A stretch of DNA of 26,625 nucleotides, taken from the NCBI GenBank assembly GCA_946480605.1, contig CAMLKW010000034.1, positions 1 to 26,625 on the forward strand, read 5' to 3'. The notes below the pieces were generated by a model. That model worked only from the letters and a program-made list of their open reading frames with translations, did not search any database and was not told where the DNA came from. This document shows, piece after piece, positions 8,065 to 20,008 of this stretch (positions are counted from its first letter, which is position 1; every line of letters begins with the position of its first letter). Source of the stretch: an uncultured Roseateles sp. (lineage in GTDB: Bacteria; Pseudomonadota; Gammaproteobacteria; Burkholderiales; Burkholderiaceae). Made by a program: the position numbers and the translations under genes.

Positions 8065-9378
8065 ATGAAGAAGACAGCAGCTCTTGCCCTGGTCATTGCG
8101 GCCTTGATCGCTGGTTGCGCCGCCACGCCGCCGGGTGAGAGCCTGCGCATCGTGGACGTGGCCGACGGCTGGGCCCGCAACTCCGTCAATGCGGTGGTGT
8201 TCCGCAAGAACTCGCTCGTGACGCATGGCGAGCACCAGTACATCGCCTTCTACGACCCGGCTGCCAACGTCGTTCTGGGCAAGCGCCGCCTGGGCAGCGA
8301 GGACTGGGAGCTGAAGACCACGCGCTACAAGGGCCATGCGGCGGATGCCCACAACAGCATCAGCATCATGGTGGACGGCGCGAGCTATCTGCATGTCTCC
8401 TGGGACCACCACAACAACGCCTTGCGCTATGCGCGCAGCCTGCGTCCCGGCTCGCTGGATTTGACGGACAAGCTGCCGATGACCGGGCTGGACGAGCGCT
8501 CCGTGTCCTACCCCGAGTTCCAACGCCAGCCCGACGGCAACCTGCTGTTCTTCTACCGGGACGGCGGCTCGGGCCGCGGCAACCTGGTCATCAACCGCTA
8601 CGACGTGGCCACGAAGGCCTGGACGCGGCTGCACGCCAACCTGATCAGCGGGGAAGGGCGGCGCAACGCCTACTGGCAGTCCTTCCTGGACCACCGCGGC
8701 ACGCTGCACCTGTCCTGGGTCTGGCGCGAGTCGCCGGACGTCGCCAGCAACCACGACCTGGCCTATGCCCGTTCGCGCGATGGCGGCCTGACGTGGGAGA
8801 CCTCGGACGGCCGCCCCTATGCACTGCCCATCACCGCCGCCAGCGCCGAGGTCGCCGCGCACATCCCGCAGAACAGCGAGCTGATCAACCAGACCTCCAT
8901 GTCGGCCGACGCGGACGGCAGCCCGGTCATCGCCAGCTACTGGCGCCGCGCCGGCGCCACGGTGCCGCAGTACCAGGTGGTCTACCGCGGCGGCGGCGCC
9001 TGGCGCGAGATGGAACTGGACTTCCGCCGCCTGCCGTTCTCGCTGAGCGGCGTCGGCACCAAGGCCATTCCCATCTCGCGGCCGCAGATCATGGCGGGCC
9101 AGCAGCCGGGCCGGCGCACGGCGCTGCTGGTGTTCCGCGACGCGGAGCGCGGCAGCAAGGTCTCGGTCGCCCACATCACCGACCTCGACAACCGGCGCTG
9201 GACCGTGCGCGACCTGACCGACCAGTCCGTGGGCGCCTGGGAGCCCAGCTTCGACACCGAGCTGTGGCGCCTGCGCGGCGAGCTGAACCTGTTCCTGCAG
9301 GCCGTCCACCAGGTCGATGGCGAAGGCAGTGCCGACGCCCCCCCCAGCAAGGTGCGCGTGCTGCAGTGGCGCCCTTGA
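8065..9378 (+). CDS. BNR_4 beta-propeller lipoprotein, probable uronate-specific polysaccharide lyase (PL24/25/27 or GH145-like)
   Basis: A 437-residue protein with BNR_4-type repeats (seven-bladed propeller expected). It starts with a lipoprotein signal (MKKTAALALV..., lipobox IAGC, Cys18), hence the ATG at 8065 rather than the in-frame TTG at 8014. Key residues fit the ulvan-lyase type: His96 in DAHNS, His115/116 in SWDHHNN, Tyr149 in VSYPEF and Arg165 in FFYRDGG. Spacings are 19-20 for the His pair and 16 for Tyr to Arg. As I recall, PL24 and PL25 enzymes have the same His-(20/21)-His and Tyr-16-Arg layout. The same fold includes PL27 and GH145, which act at rhamnose-glucuronate links. It would create the unsaturated uronate that the GH105 enzyme removes. 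Fold is confident; lyase activity is likely; substrate is inferred. Confidence 0.78.
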   Translation: MKKTAALALVIAALIAGCAATPPGESLRIVDVADGWARNSVNAVVFRKNSLVTHGEHQYIAFYDPAANVVLGKRRLGSEDWELKTTRYKGHAADAHNSISIMVDGASYLHVSWDHHNNALRYARSLRPGSLDLTDKLPMTGLDERSVSYPEFQRQPDGNLLFFYRDGGSGRGNLVINRYDVATKAWTRLHANLISGEGRRNAYWQSFLDHRGTLHLSWVWRESPDVASNHDLAYARSRDGGLTWETSDGRPYALPITAASAEVAAHIPQNSELINQTSMSADADGSPVIASYWRRAGATVPQYQVVYRGGGAWREMELDFRRLPFSLSGVGTKAIPISRPQIMAGQQPGRRTALLVFRDAERGSKVSVAHITDLDNRRWTVRDLTDQSVGAWEPSFDTELWRLRGELNLFLQAVHQVDGEGSADAPPSKVRVLQWRP

Positions 9379-9417
9379 ACACCGAGTCTCCGGGTGCGCT
9401 GGCTGGCGCGCCTTTCA

Positions 9418-9446
9418 CCCTGCCTCGCAAGCCGAGGCAGGGTTTT
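9418..9446 (+). terminator. Intrinsic terminator after the BNR_4 gene
   Basis: A perfect 10-bp stem CCCTGCCTCG / CGAGGCAGGG with a 5-nt loop (CAAGC) is followed by TTTT at 9443-9446. It is 40 bp after the stop codon and separates the receptor/BNR_4 transcript from the GH35 transcript. Confidence 0.9.
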
Positions 9447-9545
9447 CTGCTCAAGCCTGTGATTGATGCAGCCGGCTGAAGCGAAACCCGCGCCGGCGGC
9501 GCTCAAATCCGCCCGCCGGCCGTTCGCCACCTCTTTGGACCGCTC

Positions 9546-11900
9546 ATGACCGTTCTCCTTCCCCGCCGCCGCCTGCTGGGGGCCGCTGCCACCGGTGCCA
9601 CCCTGATGCTGAATGCGCCGGTCGCCAGCGCTGCGCCAGCGCGCTTCGCCGTTGGCGAGAAGGATTTCCTGCTCGATGGCCAGCCGCTGCAGATCCGCTG
9701 CGGCGAGATGCACTTCGCCCGGGTGCCGCGCGAGTACTGGCGCCACCGCCTGCAGGCCATCAAGGCCATGGGCATGAACACCGTCTGCGCCTACCTGTTC
9801 TGGAACTATCACGAATGGCGCGAAGGCCGCTACCAGTGGGACGGCCAGCGCGACGCCGCCGAGTTCTGCCGCCAGGCGCAGGCCGAGGGCCTGTGGGTCA
9901 TCCTGCGCCCCGGCCCCTACGCCTGCGCCGAGTGGGAGATGGGCGGCCTGCCCTGGTGGCTGCTGAAGAAGCACCCGGGCGACGCCTTCCTGCGCAGCCG
10001 CGACGACGCCTTCGTGCAGCCGGTGCGGCGCTGGATGAAGGAAGTGGGCCGCGTGCTGGGCGACCAGCAGGTCTCGCGCGGCGGTCCCATCCTGATGGTG
10101 CAGGTGGAGAACGAATACGGCTTCCTCAGCGACGACCGCGACTACATGCGCACCATGCGCCAGGCCGTGCTGGACGGCGGCTTCGATGTGCCGCTGTTCC
10201 AGTGCAACCCCACCAATGCCGTCGCCAAGACCCACATCCCCGAACTGCTGACGGTCGCCAATTTCGGCAGCGACCCCGCTGGCGGATTCAAGGCGCTGGC
10301 GGCGCTGCAGCAGGGGCCGCTGATGTGCGGCGAGTACTACTCCGGCTGGTTCGACACCTGGGGCGCACCGCACCGCCGCGGCGACAACAAGCGCGCCATC
10401 CAGGACATGGCCGCGATGCTGGAGGCCAACGGCTCGTTCAGCCTCTACATGGCGCATGGCGGCACCACCTTCGGCCTGTGGGGCGGCTGCGACCGGCCCT
10501 TCCGCCCCGACACCACCAGCTACGACTACGACGCCCCCATCACCGAGGCCGGCTGGCTGGGCGACAAGTTCCGCACCTACCGCGACTGCCTCGCCAAGCA
10601 CCTGAAGCCCGGCGAGGTCCTGCCCGACCCGCCCGCCGCGCTGCCCGTGACGGCCTATGCCGCCTTCACGCTGGCGGAGACGGCACCCGTCTTGGCTAAC
10701 CTGCCCGTGCCGGGCATCCACGCGGAGTCGCCGCGGCCCATCGAGCAGTACGACATCAGCCGCGGGCTGGTCGCCTACCGGGCCACGCTGCCCGCCGGCC
10801 CCGCCGCGAAGCTGGAGGCCGCCAACGCGCGCGACCTGGCCTGGGTCTTTGTCGGCGGCCGCCTGGCCGGCACCCTGGACACGCGCCACCGCCGCTTCAG
10901 TGTCGACATCCCCGCACGCAGCCGCGACACCACCGTCGAGATCCTGCTCTACACCATCGCCCGCGTGAACTTCGGCATGGAGGTGCATGACCGCAAGGGC
11001 CTGCAAGGCCCGGTGCTGCTGAAGACCAAGGCCGGCGCGCAGGAGATCCAGGGCTGGCAGATCCGCGCGATCGACTTCGGTGCCGACGGCGAGCTGCCGC
11101 CGCTGCGCTGGCAGCCCGGCAAGGCGACCGGCCCCGCCTTCTGGCGCGGCAGCTTCGACGCCCCCGTGCCGGCCGACACCTTCCTCGACATGTCGGCCTG
11201 GGGGCAGGGCATCGTCTGGGTCAACGGCCGCTGCCTGGGCCGCTACTGGAGCATAGGCCCGACGCAGACCATGTACCTGCCCGGCCCCTGGATCAAGCCC
11301 GGCCGCAACGAGGTCGTCGTGCTGGACCTGACCGGCCCGCGCGCCAACCGCATCGCGTTCACCGCGGTGCCCGTGCTCGACCAGCTGCGCCCCGAGCTTG
11401 ACCTGCCGCGCCCGCCCAGCACCGCCCGGCCGCGCCTGGCCGGGCTGGTACCGGTGCACGAGGGGCAGTTCGCCGCCGGTCCGGCCACGCAAGAGGTGCG
11501 TTTCGCCGAGGCCGCGCACGGCCGCCAGCTCTGCATCGAGGTGCTCGACGGCTTCGACGGCAAGCCCCATGCGGCCATCGCCGAACTGGCGCTGCTGAAC
11601 GCCCAGGGCCGGTCGCTGAACCAGACTGCCTGGACCATTGCCTACGTCAGCAGCGAGGAGGCGCGCAAGGAAGACGGCGGCGCGCTGAACGCCATCAACG
11701 GCCAGGCCACCGACTACTGGCACACCGCCTACAGCGGCGCCGTGAAGCCCTCGGGCCCGCCGCGCCTCATCCTCGACCTGGGCTCGGCGGTGGACATCGC
11801 CGGCCTGCGCTACACGCCGCGCCAGGGGCCGGAGGGCGTGACGGGCCGCATCCGCCGCTACCGCGTGTTCGTCGGCGACAAGCTGGTCGATCCGGGCTGA
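9546..11900 (+). CDS. GH35 beta-galactosidase, Tat-exported
   Basis: A 784-residue GH35 enzyme that releases terminal beta-galactose with retention. Motif QVENEYG (residues 186-192) carries the acid/base Glu190, and LMCGEYYSGWFD (259-270) carries the nucleophile Glu263. The TIM barrel spans about residues 36-350. C-terminal beta-sandwich domains follow (galactose-binding-like near 520-610), and the last 120 residues resemble an F5/8-type C or NPCBM sugar-binding module (DYWHTAYSG...LILDLGSAVDI). The N terminus LPRRRLLGAAATG is a twin-arginine signal, so the enzyme acts outside the cytoplasm. The gene follows the 9418 terminator by 100 bp and must have its own promoter, but I see no GGTAACGTTACC operator there. 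It is 45 bp upstream of the MFS gene. Its Shine-Dalgarno sequence is weak. Confidence 0.93.
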   Translation: MTVLLPRRRLLGAAATGATLMLNAPVASAAPARFAVGEKDFLLDGQPLQIRCGEMHFARVPREYWRHRLQAIKAMGMNTVCAYLFWNYHEWREGRYQWDGQRDAAEFCRQAQAEGLWVILRPGPYACAEWEMGGLPWWLLKKHPGDAFLRSRDDAFVQPVRRWMKEVGRVLGDQQVSRGGPILMVQVENEYGFLSDDRDYMRTMRQAVLDGGFDVPLFQCNPTNAVAKTHIPELLTVANFGSDPAGGFKALAALQQGPLMCGEYYSGWFDTWGAPHRRGDNKRAIQDMAAMLEANGSFSLYMAHGGTTFGLWGGCDRPFRPDTTSYDYDAPITEAGWLGDKFRTYRDCLAKHLKPGEVLPDPPAALPVTAYAAFTLAETAPVLANLPVPGIHAESPRPIEQYDISRGLVAYRATLPAGPAAKLEAANARDLAWVFVGGRLAGTLDTRHRRFSVDIPARSRDTTVEILLYTIARVNFGMEVHDRKGLQGPVLLKTKAGAQEIQGWQIRAIDFGADGELPPLRWQPGKATGPAFWRGSFDAPVPADTFLDMSAWGQGIVWVNGRCLGRYWSIGPTQTMYLPGPWIKPGRNEVVVLDLTGPRANRIAFTAVPVLDQLRPELDLPRPPSTARPRLAGLVPVHEGQFAAGPATQEVRFAEAAHGRQLCIEVLDGFDGKPHAAIAELALLNAQGRSLNQTAWTIAYVSSEEARKEDGGALNAINGQATDYWHTAYSGAVKPSGPPRLILDLGSAVDIAGLRYTPRQGPEGVTGRIRRYRVFVGDKLVDPG

Positions 11901-11945
11901 CCCGGCCGTACCCCCGCATAGAAAAGCAAACAGGAGACATCCCGG

Positions 11946-16519
<4,574 letters not shown>

Positions 16520-16536
16520 CGGCCTCGTGCACGGCC

Positions 16537-16568
16537 AGCCCCGGCGCCGCCAGGCCCCGGGGCTTTTT
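16537..16568 (+). terminator. Intrinsic terminator closing the polysaccharide locus
   Basis: An 8-bp stem AGCCCCGG / CCGGGGCT with a 12-nt loop ends in TTTTT (16564-16568). It is 17 bp after the GH2 stop and marks the boundary with the NO-response operon. Confidence 0.85.
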
Positions 16569-16590
16569 GCTTTTCGGCAGGGATTGCGCG

Positions 16591-16612
16591 CGGTTTGACG
16601 GACATCAAACCG
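16591..16612. promoter_or_regulatory. FNR/Dnr-type box before the NO operon
   Basis: TTGAC-GGAC-ATCAA (16595-16608) fits the FNR/Dnr consensus TTGAT-N4-ATCAA. It lies inside a perfect 8-bp inverted repeat CGGTTTGA-N6-TCAAACCG. If centred at -41.5, the transcription start would be near 16643, inside the NsrR-type box. Activation under low oxygen or NO by an FNR/Dnr protein is inferred. Confidence 0.75.
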
Positions 16613-16633
16613 CCCGCGCCGCCGGTTTCTCAA

Positions 16634-16656
16634 AATATGCAAAGAATATGCATATT
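16634..16656. promoter_or_regulatory. NsrR-type operator before DUF2249-norZ
   Basis: AATATGCA-N7-TGCATATT is a 23-bp palindrome with the 11-1-11 layout and ATGCA half-sites known for NsrR. It ends one base before the AAGGAG ribosome site (16657-16662). It covers the transcription start predicted from the FNR-type box, so bound NsrR would block initiation until NO damages its cluster. The nsrR gene is in the same operon. Confidence 0.78.
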
Positions 16657-16667
16657 AAGGAGTGCAC

Positions 16668-16952
16668 ATGACGCTGACCAGCTACGGCACCAAGATCGAC
16701 CTGCGGCCCCTGCTTCCGCGCGAGCGGCATCCGCTGGTGTTCAACACCCTGCGCAGCCTGGGCGCGGGCGAGTCGGTGGAACTCGTCAACGACCACGACC
16801 CGCTGCCGCTGCAGGAACAGTTGCGCGCCGAGTGGCCCGGCGACTTTTCCTGGGAAGACGTGCAGAGCGGGCCGGACCTCTGGCGCGTGCGAATCGTCAA
16901 GCTCGCCCCTCACGGCGACGGCCGCTGCTGCGGCTCCTGCGGCGGCGCCTGA
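16668..16952 (+). CDS. DUF2249 protein with C-terminal Cys motif
   Basis: A 94-residue DUF2249 protein of the kind found beside NO reductases and other NO-response genes. It shows the family core KIDLRPLLPRERHPLVFNTL (residues 8-27), VELVNDHDPLPLQEQL (about 37-52) and a tail KLAPHGDGRCCGSCGGA with three Cys (CCxxC) that could bind a metal or cluster. The start at 16668 is taken because AAGGAG sits 5 nt upstream; the in-frame ATG at 16662 overlaps that site. The gene is first in the NO operon and lies 28 bp before norZ. Its molecular job is unknown; a redox or metal-handling role for NO detoxification is inferred. Confidence 0.85.
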   Translation: MTLTSYGTKIDLRPLLPRERHPLVFNTLRSLGAGESVELVNDHDPLPLQEQLRAEWPGDFSWEDVQSGPDLWRVRIVKLAPHGDGRCCGSCGGA

Positions 16953-16980
16953 ACGACGCCTGCATCAACAAGGACTCATC

Positions 16981-19224
16981 ATGAAATCGACACGCAGGCT
17001 CTGGCGCTGGCTGGGGCTGATCTTCGTCCTGTCGTTCGGGGCCCTCGGCTACCTCGGCTGGCAGATCTATCTCTTCGCGCCGCCCATCCCCAAGCAGGTC
17101 GTCACGACCGAGGGTGAGGTGCTGTTCACGGCCGAGCAGATCCAGCTCGGCCAGCAGGCCTGGATGTCGGCCGGTGGCCAACAACTGGGCACGGTCTGGG
17201 GCCATGGCGCCTACGTGGCGCCGGACTGGTCGGCCGACTGGCTGCACCGCGAGGCCGAGGCGCTGACGGCGCGGTACCGCGCGGGCGACGCCGACCCGGC
17301 TGCCGTGGCAGCGCGCGTGCGCAGCGAGATGCGCCGCAACACCTATGACGACGCGACCGGCATCGTCAAGGTCTCGCCGGCCCGCGCCGAGGCCATCCGC
17401 GAGGTGGCGGCGCACTACGACGGCCTGTTCGGCGCCGAACCGGCGTTGGACCGTTTGCGCGAGCAGTACGCGATGACGCCGGGCACGCTGCCCGACGCGC
17501 AGCACCGCCAGGCGCTGACGGCCTTCTTCTTCTGGTCCGCCTGGGCCGCCACGACGGACCGGCCCGGCGAGGTCGGCCTCTCGTACACCAGCAACTGGCC
17601 GCACGAGCCGCTGGTGGGCAACGTCATGAGCACCTCGGCGGCGATGTGGTCCATGGTCAGCGTCATCCTGCTGCTGGCCGGCATCGCCGCCATGCTGTGG
17701 CTGCACAAGGGCGACGCGCACGAAGAGCTCGCTCAAGTGCCCAAGGCCGACCCGCTGCTGGGCGCCCGCGCCACGCCGTCGATGAAGGCGACGCGCAAGT
17801 ACTTCTTCGTCGTCATCGGCCTGATGCTGCTGCAGATCGCGATGGGCGTCGTCACCGCCCACTACGCGGTGGAAGGCCAGTCCTTCTTCGGCCTGCCGCT
17901 GGCGGACCTGCTGCCCTACACGGTCAGCCGCACGGTGCACACGCAGGTCGGCATCTTCTGGATCGCGACCGCGTGGCTGGCCACCGGCCTCTACGTCGCG
18001 CCGCTGCTGTCGGGCCACGAGCCGCCGTTGCAGCGGCTGGGCGTGGAGCTGCTGTTCTGGGCGCTCATCGTCGTCGTGCTGGGCTCGACCGTCACCGGCT
18101 GGCTGGGCACGCTGCAGCACCGCGGCATCGACTTCAGCTTCTGGTTCGGCAACCAGGGCCTGGAGTTCACCAGCATGGGCCGCTTCTGGCAGATCCTGCT
18201 GTTCGTCGGCCTGCTGTTCTGGGTCTTCCTGCTGGGCCGCGCGCTGTGGCCGGCACTGAAGAGGCCGTCCGAAACCCGCGGCCTCATCGCCATGGTCTTC
18301 CTGTCGGCCACCTGCATCGGCGGCTTCTACGCGACCTCGCTGACCTGGGGCCAGCACACCCACTACTCCATGATCGAGTACTGGCGCTGGTGGCTGGTGC
18401 ACCTGTGGGTGGAGGGCTTCTTCGAGGTCTTCGCCACCGCGGTCGTCGCGCTGATCTTCACCAACCTGGGCCTGATCCGCCCGGCCTCGGCCAACCGGGC
18501 CATCGTCGCGGAGACCATCGTCTTCCTGTTCGGCGGCATCCTGGGCACGCTGCACCACCTGTACTGGACCGGCACGCCCACGTCCGTCATCGCCGTCGGC
18601 GCCGTGTTCTCGGCGCTGGAGGTGGTGCCGCTGACGCTGATCGGCCTGGAGGCGTTGCAGACCTGGCGCCGCTCACAGGGCGTGGCCTGGCTGGGTGCCT
18701 ACAAGTGGGTCATCCTGTCCTTCGTCGCCGTGGGCTTCTGGAACACGGTGGGCGCCGGCCTGCTGGGCTTCGCCATCAACCCGCCGGCCTCGCTGTACTA
18801 CGTGCAGGGCCTGAACATGACGGCGGCCCACGGCCACGCGGCGCTGTTCGGCGTGTACGGCATGCTGGGCATTGGCCTGATGCTGTTCTGCCTGCGCGGC
18901 TTGTATGAACGCGCGCTGCATGCCGACCGCTTCCTGAGGCCGGCCTTCTGGAGCCTGAACCTCGGCCTGGCGATGATGGTGTTCATGTCGCTGCTGCCGG
19001 CCGGCATCTACCAGGCCTACCAGAGCATCACGCACGGCCTGTGGTACGCCCGCTCGCCCGAGGTCATGCACTCGCCGGTGATGGAAGCGCTGGTGTGGCT
19101 GCGCGTGCCGGGCGATATCGTGTTCGCCGCCGGCAGCGTGTTCCTCGCCCTGTACGCCCTGCGGCTGCTGCGCCGCCCGGCGCGCCAGCCCCTGCCGGCG
19201 GGGGCCGCCGTGGAGACCCGATGA
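16981..19224 (+). CDS. norZ: Quinol-dependent nitric oxide reductase (qNor)
   Basis: A 747-residue single-subunit NO reductase that turns 2 NO into N2O using quinol in the inner membrane. The N-terminal extension (about 1-220) corresponds to a fused NorC-like domain without a CxxCH haem-c motif, which marks qNor rather than cNor. The catalytic core has His320 (low-spin haem b), His474 with Glu478/Glu482 in VHLWVEGFFEVFA, His525 and His526 in GTLHHLYWTG (non-haem Fe), and His617 and His619 in AAHGHA (haem b3 and haem b). About 14 membrane helices are expected. AAGGA precedes the ATG. Its stop overlaps the nsrR start (ATGA). Control by the upstream FNR-type and NsrR-type boxes is likely. Identification is very secure. 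Confidence 0.97.
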   Translation: MKSTRRLWRWLGLIFVLSFGALGYLGWQIYLFAPPIPKQVVTTEGEVLFTAEQIQLGQQAWMSAGGQQLGTVWGHGAYVAPDWSADWLHREAEALTARYRAGDADPAAVAARVRSEMRRNTYDDATGIVKVSPARAEAIREVAAHYDGLFGAEPALDRLREQYAMTPGTLPDAQHRQALTAFFFWSAWAATTDRPGEVGLSYTSNWPHEPLVGNVMSTSAAMWSMVSVILLLAGIAAMLWLHKGDAHEELAQVPKADPLLGARATPSMKATRKYFFVVIGLMLLQIAMGVVTAHYAVEGQSFFGLPLADLLPYTVSRTVHTQVGIFWIATAWLATGLYVAPLLSGHEPPLQRLGVELLFWALIVVVLGSTVTGWLGTLQHRGIDFSFWFGNQGLEFTSMGRFWQILLFVGLLFWVFLLGRALWPALKRPSETRGLIAMVFLSATCIGGFYATSLTWGQHTHYSMIEYWRWWLVHLWVEGFFEVFATAVVALIFTNLGLIRPASANRAIVAETIVFLFGGILGTLHHLYWTGTPTSVIAVGAVFSALEVVPLTLIGLEALQTWRRSQGVAWLGAYKWVILSFVAVGFWNTVGAGLLGFAINPPASLYYVQGLNMTAAHGHAALFGVYGMLGIGLMLFCLRGLYERALHADRFLRPAFWSLNLGLAMMVFMSLLPAGIYQAYQSITHGLWYARSPEVMHSPVMEALVWLRVPGDIVFAAGSVFLALYALRLLRRPARQPLPAGAAVETR

Positions 19225-19670
19225 AGCTCACCGCATTCACCGACTACAGCCTGCGCGTGCTGATCTACCTCGCCACCGAGCCCGACCGCCGGGCCACGGT
19301 GGCCGAGATCAGCGCCGCCTTCGACATCAAGGCCAATCACCTGACCAAGGTGGTCCACCACCTGGCCAAGTGCGGCTGGGTGGCGACGCTGCGCGGCAAG
19401 GGCGGCGGGCTGGTGCTGGCGCTGCCGGCCGAGCAGATCAGCATCGGCCGCGTCGTGCGCGATACCGAGGGCGCGGCCATGCCGGCCGAGTGCTTCGGCC
19501 CGGAGCAGAGCCACTGCGCCATCGTGCGCAGCTGCCGCCTCAAGGGCGTGCTGGCCGAGGCCGTGGACGCCTTCCACGCCGTGCTCGACCGTTACACGCT
19601 GGCCGACATCAGTCGCAACCGTCAGGCGCTGGCAGGCGTGCTGCACGTCCACCGCGCGAGGGCGGCATGA
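19221..19670 (+). CDS. nsrR: NO-sensing Rrf2-family repressor NsrR
   Basis: A 149-residue Rrf2 protein. The winged helix occupies roughly residues 1-80, with MKLTAFTDYSLRVLIYLA at the N terminus and GWVATLRGKGGGLVLA forming the wing. Cys91, Cys99 and Cys105 (ECF-x6-HC-x5-C) are the NsrR Fe-S ligands. NO attacks the cluster and lifts repression. The ATG at 19221 overlaps the norZ stop (ATGA), as does its own stop with the next gene, so norZ, nsrR and the DUF59 gene are translationally coupled. An NsrR-type palindrome lies before the operon, giving autoregulation. NsrR is preferred over IscR or RirA because of the Cys spacing and the norZ context. Confidence 0.94.
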   Translation: MKLTAFTDYSLRVLIYLATEPDRRATVAEISAAFDIKANHLTKVVHHLAKCGWVATLRGKGGGLVLALPAEQISIGRVVRDTEGAAMPAECFGPEQSHCAIVRSCRLKGVLAEAVDAFHAVLDRYTLADISRNRQALAGVLHVHRARAA

Positions 19671-20002
19671 AGGACGAGGAGAACTACGCCTACGCCGGCC
19701 CGCAGGCGCTGCGCCAGCCCGTGCTGACGGCCTTGCACCGCGTGGTGGACCCCGAGGTGGCCATGAGCATCGTGGACGTGGGCCTGGTCTACAAGGTCAC
19801 GGTGACGCCCGAGCGGCTGCACGTGCTGATGACGATGACCTCGCCCGCCTGCCCGGTGGCCGACGTGATCCTCGACGATGTGGACAGCGAGCTGGACGCC
19901 ATCGTGCCGGCCGGCATGGCCGTGGACATCGAACTGGTCTGGGAGCCGCCCTGGACGACCGACCGCATGAGCGCCGGCGCCAAGGCCTTCATGGGTTGGT
20001 AA
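19667..20002 (+). CDS. MIP18/DUF59-family Fe-S assembly protein (SufT/PaaD-like)
   Basis: A 111-residue protein of the MIP18 family, whose members (SufT, PaaD, Cia2) help mature Fe-S proteins. Motifs are LHRVVDPEVAMSIVDVGLVY (about 23-42), where the DPE is characteristic, and MTSPACPVADVI (about 56-68) with the conserved Cys. The DUF59 fold covers nearly all of the protein. The start overlaps the nsrR stop as ATGA. This coupling to a Fe-S sensor, and closeness to norZ and nnrS, suggests a role in building or repairing Fe-S clusters under NO stress. A role in maturing some other enzyme cannot be excluded. Confidence 0.87.
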   Translation: MKDEENYAYAGPQALRQPVLTALHRVVDPEVAMSIVDVGLVYKVTVTPERLHVLMTMTSPACPVADVILDDVDSELDAIVPAGMAVDIELVWEPPWTTDRMSAGAKAFMGW

Positions 20003-20008
20003 GCCGGC

